Below are positions 59,200-64,000 of a stretch of DNA of 64,000 nucleotides, piece after piece (the first letter of the stretch is position 1; the number at the start of each line of letters is the position of its first letter). Below the pieces are notes generated by a model. It did not search any database, had not been told where the DNA came from, and saw only the letters and a list, made by a program, of their open reading frames with translations. Made by a program: the position numbers and the translations under genes. The stretch lies in assembly GCF_007827045.1 (NCBI RefSeq), contig NZ_RPFW01000004.1, forward strand, positions 310,001 through 374,000, read 5' to 3'. This stretch comes from Trebonia kvetii. Its GTDB lineage: Bacteria > Actinomycetota > Actinomycetes > Streptosporangiales > Streptosporangiaceae.

Positions 59200-60143
59200 T
59201 GTTCTTCTCCAACCGTCGAAAGGTGGGCGTAGGCCGCCGGTGCGGCGGCGCCCATGTAGGCGAGCACCAGGTCCTCGAGGCTGATGTCCTCGGCCTGGTA
59301 GGCGGGGTCGATGACGGGGCCGCCGCGCCGGATGACCAGCGTCGTCTGGCGTGGTGTCCGGGTGGCGTGCACGATGGTGTGCGCCCGTTCGATCGGCCCC
59401 GTGTCCTTGGACGGCCCGACGAGCACCGTGTGCTCGGCGAGAAGCTCGTCGATCTCGCCGCAGAGCTGGACGCGGGACTCGGCGAGCAGGATGAGGTGGT
59501 CGCAGATCCGCTCAAGGTCGACGATCAGGTGCGAGGACAGCACGATGGTGAGCCTGCCCTCCGCCTCCGCGAGCGCGGAGGTCAGCGTGGCTAGGAAGTG
59601 CCTGCGGGCCAGCGGGTCGAGGGCCGCGACCGGCTCGTCAAGTAGCAGCAGCCGTGGCCGCTTCGCCAGCGCGAGCGCGAGGCCGACCTGCGCCCGCTGA
59701 CCGCCGGACAGCGTGCCGACCGCGCGGTCGAGCGGTACGTCGAGCTGGCGCAGCCTGACCCGCGCGGACGCGCCGTCCCATCGTCGGTTCAGGTGCGCCC
59801 CGGCCCGGAGATGGTCATCGGCGGACAGCCGCCGGTACAGCGGAACGTCCTGCGCCAGGTAGCCGATGTCCGCGAGGAACGCGGGATCCTGCCGTGGCAC
59901 GCCGCCGAGCACGTGCGCGGACCCGCCGGTCGGCCGGGCGAGCCCGGTAAGCAGCCGCAGCAGTGTGGACTTGCCCGCGCCGTTCGGCCCGACGAGCGCG
60001 CTGATTCGTCCCTCGGGCACGGTGATCGTGCAGTCGCTCAGCGCCGTGCCGCGCCGGTAGCGCTTGGTCAGCCCGCTGGTCTCGATCGCCATCGTCTCGA
60101 CCGCCGCCGACTCGACCGGCACTGGCTTTATCGCCGCGCTCAT
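59196..60143 (-). CDS. ABC transporter ATP-binding protein (YtrB-like)
   Basis: A 315-residue ATPase: Walker A VGPNGAGKSTLLRLL, Q-loop GYLAQDVPLYRR, signature TLSGGQRAQVGLALALAKRPRLLLLDEPVAALDPLARR with Walker B, and H-loop VLSSHLI. The 80-residue C-terminal extension is typical of drug- or antibiotic-export ATPases. It overlaps the regulator and permease genes by 4 nt each. Confidence 0.93.
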   Translation of the reverse strand: MSAAIKPVPVESAAVETMAIETSGLTKRYRRGTALSDCTITVPEGRISALVGPNGAGKSTLLRLLTGLARPTGGSAHVLGGVPRQDPAFLADIGYLAQDVPLYRRLSADDHLRAGAHLNRRWDGASARVRLRQLDVPLDRAVGTLSGGQRAQVGLALALAKRPRLLLLDEPVAALDPLARRHFLATLTSALAEAEGRLTIVLSSHLIVDLERICDHLILLAESRVQLCGEIDELLAEHTVLVGPSKDTGPIERAHTIVHATRTPRQTTLVIRRGGPVIDPAYQAEDISLEDLVLAYMGAAAPAAYAHLSTVGEEQ

Positions 60144-60550
60144 GCGGTCTCCCCGTGCCGGTCGGAGACGGCGGGGTCGGACGCCTGCAGGGTGACACGG
60201 AGCAGCGATTCCATCGACTCGTCGTCGAGCCCGGCCTCTCGCGCCTCATAGACCCAGCGGGCCAGGGACCTGCCGAGCCGCGAGTGGGTCGTTGGCGGGG
60301 GACCGGCCGGCCGCCGCAGCACGAACGTGCCCTGCCCGGCCCGTGCCTCTACGAGACCCGCGCGTTCCAGGTCGCGATACGCCTTGAGCACCGTGTTCGG
60401 GTTCACTGCCACCTCCGCCACCACCTCTCGCACCGTCGGGAGCTGGTCGCCAACCTCAAGCAGGCCCATCCGCAGCGCCTGGCGCACCTGCTGGACGAGC
60501 TGCAGGTACGGCGGCACCCCCGATCGCCCGTCAACCCGGAAGCTAATCAT
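60140..60550 (-). CDS. GntR-family regulator, YtrA subfamily
   Basis: A 136-residue repressor with a GntR winged helix (YLQLVQQVRQALRMGLLEVGDQLPTVREVVAEVAVNPNTVLKAYRDLERAGLVEARAGQGTFV) and only a short C-terminal dimerisation helix pair, the mark of the YtrA subfamily. It heads the ABC operon and probably represses it through the inverted repeat just upstream. ATG 60550 has GGAG 12 nt upstream. Confidence 0.93.
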   Translation of the reverse strand: MISFRVDGRSGVPPYLQLVQQVRQALRMGLLEVGDQLPTVREVVAEVAVNPNTVLKAYRDLERAGLVEARAGQGTFVLRRPAGPPPTTHSRLGRSLARWVYEAREAGLDDESMESLLRVTLQASDPAVSDRHGETA

Positions 60551-60565
60551 CTACCTACACTCCTA

Positions 60566-60595
60566 GTGTCTTAGTCGCATAGTACTTTAAGACAC
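60566..60595. promoter_or_regulatory. Probable operator of the YtrA-type regulator
   Basis: GTGTCTTA (60566-60573) is perfectly inverted as TAAGACAC (60588-60595) with a 14-nt centre containing AGTACT, itself palindromic. On the minus strand TACTAT could be the -10, so a bound repressor would block it. The position, 16 nt before the regulator start, fits autoregulation. Confidence 0.6.
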
Positions 60596-60600
60596 AAAGA

Positions 60601-60625
60601 GGCGGCCCGTCAACGACGGGCCGCC
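60601..60625 (-). terminator. Terminator of the GT39-like gene
   Basis: GGCGGCCCGTC / GACGGGCCGCC is a perfect 11-bp stem with loop AAC (GTT on the minus strand), 19 nt past the stop. The minus strand continues TCTTTGTGTCTT, weakly U-rich. Confidence 0.75.
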
Positions 60626-60643
60626 CCCGGCGAACTGAACCCG

Positions 60644-62491
60644 CTAGCCCCCGGTCACCCGGCGAACGGTGAGGCCGTTGCCGAAGTCCTTCACGAGGAC
60701 CGAGTGCGCGTAGGCGCCCTGCAGGGCGGGCATGCCGGCGAGGGTGCCTGGCGACTGCGGCTGAAGGATGATGTAGTCGATGGACTTCCAGCCGTCTGGT
60801 GCCGTCTGGGGGTCGATCTTCCAGATCCACAGCGGGTTCAGCCCCTGCCGCTTCAGGTCGACCCACAGGTAGTCGTCGACGGCGACCGTGTCGCCCTTGG
60901 CCACGTTCTTCTCCGCCCAGCTGGCCGCCGCCAGGTAGGGGGCGTCGCCGTTGGCAGTGGAGTTCGTATTCAGCTGACTTACCCAGGACGGCACGGCGAT
61001 CGCCGCGAGCAGCAGCGCCACCACCGCGACGATCCCCTGGCCGAGGTAGGGACCCCGCCAGCGCCGGGCGAACGCGGGCAGCGAGCCGCGGCGCCGCGCC
61101 AGCCAGTCAGGGTCGGCCACGTCCCACAGCGTGTCCGCCGCGCCGCCGATCGCCAGCGCCGCGAACGGCAGCATCCCTGTGACGTAGAAGAACGGCAGGT
61201 AGCCGCCCTTGACAAGCACCAGGATCTGCAGCAGCAGGGCGACGGCGAACGGGCGCAGCCGCCGGGAGAGCAGCAGCGCCAGGGCCGCGACGAAGCCGGC
61301 GATGAGCAGCCACGGGTCACTGCTTACCCAGCCGCGGGCGACGGCGTAGGTACCGCTGTTCGGGTCGAGCAGGCTGCCGCTGCCTGGCCTGGTGAAGAAC
61401 TGCCACCACAACGTGTCCCACATCAGCGGCAGCTGACCGCGCTGCAGCGCGTAGATGGGATAGAGCGCCACGATCACGCATCCGGTCGCCGCGAAGACGA
61501 GCAGGTGCCTGACGCGCCGGGGGAGCCTGCCCAGCGTGGCGGGCCCGGGCAGCAGGGTGCCAGGATTGCGCAGCAGCCCGCGAAGTCGTGCGATCTCAGC
61601 GGAATGCTGACCAGCGAAGGCCCGGAAGTCGGGCATCCACACCGGCGCCGCCTCCGCGCCGCCCTCGGCTGGCGTGCCAGCGTCGCCAGTGCCAAGGCCG
61701 CCCGTGCCGGAAGCGCCCGTGCCAGGGACGGCCGCGCCCAAGTCAGCGTCGTCCTGGACTCTTGCTCCCGTCGCGGAGGTCGTCCGCCCCGCTGCCGCCA
61801 CCGCGGCCCCGTCGACAGCACCGCCCCCGTCCGCGCCGGTGTGCTGCCAGAGCACCCAGGCGATCACCGGCAGCAGGAAGAGCGCCGTCTCCTTGGACAG
61901 CACCGCGATGGCCGCGCAGGCGCCGGCCAGGCACGCGCGGCCCCAGCCGCGGCGCGGCGACGTGGCGGCGACAAGCGCCGCGAGCACCCAGACGGTCGCG
62001 ATGTTGTCCAGCGAGACGAGGCGGTGGAAGAACTGGCCGAGCGGGCTCAGCCCGAACAGCACGACGGTGATCGCGCTCGTGGTCCGGCGCATCCCGAGCC
62101 GACGGCACAGCACGTAGAGGAGCACACAGGCGGCCAGGGTCAGGCACCACATGAACTGGCGGCCGACGAAGACGGCGGCCGCCACCCGGTTGAAGCCGTC
62201 GGTCAGCCAGCCGAACAGCGCGATCTGCACCCAGCCGAGCGGCGGGTGGTCGTACCAGTAGCTGTAATGCGTGATCGTGTGCTGATGGACGATCGCCCAG
62301 GCCTGGGCGACGTAGGTGCCCTCGTCGTCATCGACCCGGCCGGGCCAGCCCTCGAGGTTCCACGCGGTCGCCAGGCCGACGATGACAAGGAGCCCGGCGA
62401 GCACCGCGGCGCTCACCTTGTGCCGGGCGAAGCGCGATGCCCGGGGGATCTCCACCCGAGCCGTGCCGATCCCGCTCTCAAGCGACTGCAT
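60644..62491 (-). CDS. GT39/ArnT-like polytopic glycosyltransferase
   Basis: A 615-residue GT-C membrane protein. The catalytic outer loop shows VDDDEGTYVAQAW (Asp-Asp-Glu in GT39 style) and HYSYWYDHPPLGW. About ten helices follow, interrupted by a cytoplasmic Gly/Ala/Thr-rich linker of about 90 residues with repeated G-T-G units (about 230-300). The C-terminal outer domain includes VAVDDYLWVDLKRQGLNPLWIW. It probably transfers a sugar from a polyprenyl-phosphate donor to a protein or glycan. The start ATG 62491 is preferred over TTG 62527. Confidence 0.82.
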   Translation of the reverse strand: MQSLESGIGTARVEIPRASRFARHKVSAAVLAGLLVIVGLATAWNLEGWPGRVDDDEGTYVAQAWAIVHQHTITHYSYWYDHPPLGWVQIALFGWLTDGFNRVAAAVFVGRQFMWCLTLAACVLLYVLCRRLGMRRTTSAITVVLFGLSPLGQFFHRLVSLDNIATVWVLAALVAATSPRRGWGRACLAGACAAIAVLSKETALFLLPVIAWVLWQHTGADGGGAVDGAAVAAAGRTTSATGARVQDDADLGAAVPGTGASGTGGLGTGDAGTPAEGGAEAAPVWMPDFRAFAGQHSAEIARLRGLLRNPGTLLPGPATLGRLPRRVRHLLVFAATGCVIVALYPIYALQRGQLPLMWDTLWWQFFTRPGSGSLLDPNSGTYAVARGWVSSDPWLLIAGFVAALALLLSRRLRPFAVALLLQILVLVKGGYLPFFYVTGMLPFAALAIGGAADTLWDVADPDWLARRRGSLPAFARRWRGPYLGQGIVAVVALLLAAIAVPSWVSQLNTNSTANGDAPYLAAASWAEKNVAKGDTVAVDDYLWVDLKRQGLNPLWIWKIDPQTAPDGWKSIDYIILQPQSPGTLAGMPALQGAYAHSVLVKDFGNGLTVRRVTGG

Positions 62492-62727
62492 CTGGCTGAG
62501 TAATTCCTTTGGTCGAGAGAAAAACAAAAGCCAACGAATGCCGTAAAGCTACCGGAAGGCACTGCTCACCGGGATGCCGACCACGATCACGAAGTCACCA
62601 CGATGCCAAGGCGGCGGACCGCCGGGCACAGTGCCGTTCCCGCCGCCGTTTGCGCCGTCGGAAGCCGGGTAGTTGGGACTCCCCTAGGAGCGCGCGCCGC
62701 GGCGCGCAAGACCGCGGAGGACCGCGC
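62492..62727. other. Gap upstream of the helicase gene
   Basis: No supported gene. It contains GCGCGCCGCGGCGCGC (62692-62707), a perfect 16-bp palindrome 20 nt before the helicase start, and a CGGAGG ribosome-binding site (62714-62719). The GT39-like promoter should lie in the AT-rich part near 62500-62540. Confidence 0.5.
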
Positions 62728-64000
62728 GTGAGCGAGCCGAGCCAGCGCCCAGAGCCGATCCAGCCGGTGCTCACCGAGCCCGTCGACGAAAGCCCCGTTG
62801 ATGTAGGCGAGGCCAGACGGCTTGCCCTGGTCGCCGCCGCGCAACGGCAGTGGACGGACGCGCTGACCGATCTGGGCGGCCGCAACACGCTGCTGTACTA
62901 CAAGGACCGCAGGGCAGGGACGCTTGACCTGGCCGACGCCGACCCGGATGCCGTCGAGCGCTTTGAGAAGAGCGGGCACATCAGGCTCACCAAGCTCTTC
63001 GCCGACGCGGACATCAGGGCCGACGCCATCCGGCGCATGCAGGCGATCTACCGCAAGGCGCGCGAACTGCAGGAGGAACGCGGCATCAAGGCCGGCTACC
63101 TGGCCACCGGCCTCGCGCGCTGGGACGAGCTGTTCCTCGAGCCGGCCGCACCGGTCCTGCTCCGCCCGCTGACGATCGCGCCGACCCGCGCGCGGTACGA
63201 CGACTTCGACCTCACGCTCGATGACGACACCGAAGTCAACCCCGTCCTGCTGCACAAGCTAGGCACCGTGTTTGACGCGGTGATCGACAGGCCTGCGCCC
63301 GACAGGATCGCGGGCCAGCTGGCCAAGGCCGCCCGCGACACGGAGATCCCGGGCTTCCGCATCGACAAGCGCAAGGTCATCGGCACCTTTACCTACGCCA
63401 AGCTGCCCATGGTGCGCGACCTGGAGGCGGCGGGCGACCTGCTCGCGGACAGCGACCTGGTCGCGGCGATCGCCGGCGACCCGCAGGCGCAGCTGGCGGT
63501 CGCCCCCGACGCGGCGGTGGACGCCGAACTGGCCGAACCCACCCTGGCCGGCATGACCGACCCGGTGGCCGACTACTCCATCCTCGACGCCGACTCCTCG
63601 CAGCGCGCCGCGATTGACGCCGTCCTCGCCGGCCGGAGCCTGGTCATCCACGGGCCGCCGGGCACCGGCAAGTCGCAGACAATCGCCAACCTGATCGCCG
63701 CGATGGTCGCCCGCGGCAGGAAGGTGCTTTTCGTGGCGGAGAAGCGCGCCGCGATCGACGCGGTGCTCTCCCGGCTGTCCGTCGCGGGCCTCGCCGATCT
63801 GGTCCTCGACATCCACGAGGGGGCAAGGGACAGGCAGCGGATCGCGGCCGGGCTCGGCGTCACCCTGGACCAGGCGGTCCGCGCGGCCGACCCGGACACC
63901 TCCGCGCTGCACCGCAGGCTGACCGACAGGCAGCGCCGCCTCGCCAGGCACACCGCGGCGCTGCACCGTCCGCACGAGCCATGGCAGCTGTCCGCCTACC
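62728..64000 (+). CDS. DUF4011-type superfamily 1 helicase, partial (possible defence gene)
   Basis: The 424 visible residues run off the right edge. The N-terminal domain contains RQWTDALTDLGGRNTLLYYKD, resembling the DUF4011 signature W-x-LLDL-x-x-RN-x-LL, then a helical region and FTYAKLPMVRDLE. At about residue 309 the SF1 helicase core begins: DADSSQRAAIDAV (Q motif), IHGPPGTGKSQTIANLIA (Walker A, motif I) and KVLFVAEKRAAIDAV (motif Ia). Proteins of this layout are usually 1200-2000 residues and often end in a Vsr- or DUF559-type nuclease; one, Hhe, is an antiphage system. The missing C-terminus decides this. GTG 62728 has CGGAGG 8 nt upstream. Confidence 0.8.
   Translation, partial: MSEPSQRPEPIQPVLTEPVDESPVDVGEARRLALVAAAQRQWTDALTDLGGRNTLLYYKDRRAGTLDLADADPDAVERFEKSGHIRLTKLFADADIRADAIRRMQAIYRKARELQEERGIKAGYLATGLARWDELFLEPAAPVLLRPLTIAPTRARYDDFDLTLDDDTEVNPVLLHKLGTVFDAVIDRPAPDRIAGQLAKAARDTEIPGFRIDKRKVIGTFTYAKLPMVRDLEAAGDLLADSDLVAAIAGDPQAQLAVAPDAAVDAELAEPTLAGMTDPVADYSILDADSSQRAAIDAVLAGRSLVIHGPPGTGKSQTIANLIAAMVARGRKVLFVAEKRAAIDAVLSRLSVAGLADLVLDIHEGARDRQRIAAGLGVTLDQAVRAADPDTSALHRRLTDRQRRLARHTAALHRPHEPWQLSAY

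Noticed and set aside
60704-62503. 599-codon plus-strand open frame
   Set aside because: It is antisense to the GT39-like membrane protein.
1-64000. tRNA, rRNA, riboswitch or T-box
   Set aside because: No T-loop-like GGTTCRANTCC in a cloverleaf context, no rRNA blocks, and no recognised riboswitch core were found by eye; a covariance-model search was not possible.

Overview
The window is 64 kb of very GC-rich chromosomal DNA from an actinomycete of the Streptomyces/Streptosporangiales kind; I cannot name the species. Evidence is the GC-biased third codon positions, GTG/TTG starts, a conservon (cvnABCD), an ATPase-less sugar ABC transporter, mycobacterial-style ECF sigma/anti-sigma, and many apparently leaderless promoters. 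I saw no rRNA, tRNA, CRISPR array, transposase or phage gene, and no secondary-metabolite synthase.

Layout. 1-3 kb: the bacterial RNA-repair pair hen1-pnkp (minus strand; pnkp runs off the left edge and carries an in-frame TAG at codon 8). 3-5 kb: padR, a HAAS-type membrane protein and a shrunken duplicate of it. 4.9-7.5 kb: Y-family polymerase dinB, a GNAT acetyltransferase and a DUF2461 protein. 7.6-14 kb: a NarL/LiaR-type two-component system divergent from a lipoprotein and a MacB-type export system (adaptor with peptidoglycan-binding domain, ATPase, FtsX permease). 14.1-15.3 kb: a PatB/MalY aminotransferase. 15.5-19.7 kb: conservon cvnABCD plus a StyA-like flavin monooxygenase. 19.8-21.7 kb: a secreted sedolisin, convergent with the conservon across a strong bidirectional terminator. 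21.9-26.1 kb: GlxA-type regulator, isonitrile-hydratase-like protein, glutathionyl-hydroquinone-reductase-like protein, NAD epimerase and Mug glycosylase. 26.1-27.7 kb: a hipBA toxin-antitoxin module. 27.9-30.6 kb: COG4315 lipoprotein, membrane protein, ECF sigma factor and zinc-finger anti-sigma factor. 30.8-32.6 kb: a Ser/Thr kinase with an MgtE-N-like helical repeat and four C-terminal membrane helices. 32.6-38.9 kb: amidohydrolase, NhaA-DsbA fusion, FrsA-like hydrolase and AidB-like acyl-CoA dehydrogenase.

39-47 kb is an amino-sugar locus: NagZ-like GH3 enzyme, two sugar permeases and a binding lipoprotein (minus strand), divergent from a ROK regulator and NagA deacetylase. Together they fit uptake of GlcNAc-containing oligosaccharides, hydrolysis and deacetylation, with the ATPase (MsiK type) supplied elsewhere. 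47-62.5 kb: HtrA-like protease, amino-acid permease, DUF885 hydrolase, amidohydrolase, MFS exporter, SGNH hydrolase, GT4 glycosyltransferase, luciferase-like monooxygenase, a YtrA-type GntR-ABC operon and a GT39-like membrane protein. The right edge cuts a DUF4011-type helicase that may be an antiphage gene.

The most unusual signals are non-coding. Two copies of a structured element (bulged hairpin, short pyrimidine-rich spacer, then a G-run/ACGA/C-run/GTA/C-run tail) bracket the NagZ-ABC operon in the same orientation, with outer stems that differ in sequence but stay paired. There is also a three-arm alternative hairpin at 58.1 kb, an 87-nt palindrome after dinB, an approximately 103-bp element with perfect 18-bp inverted ends at 24.6 kb, and short tandem repeats at several places sharing a GCAGTGCC-like core.
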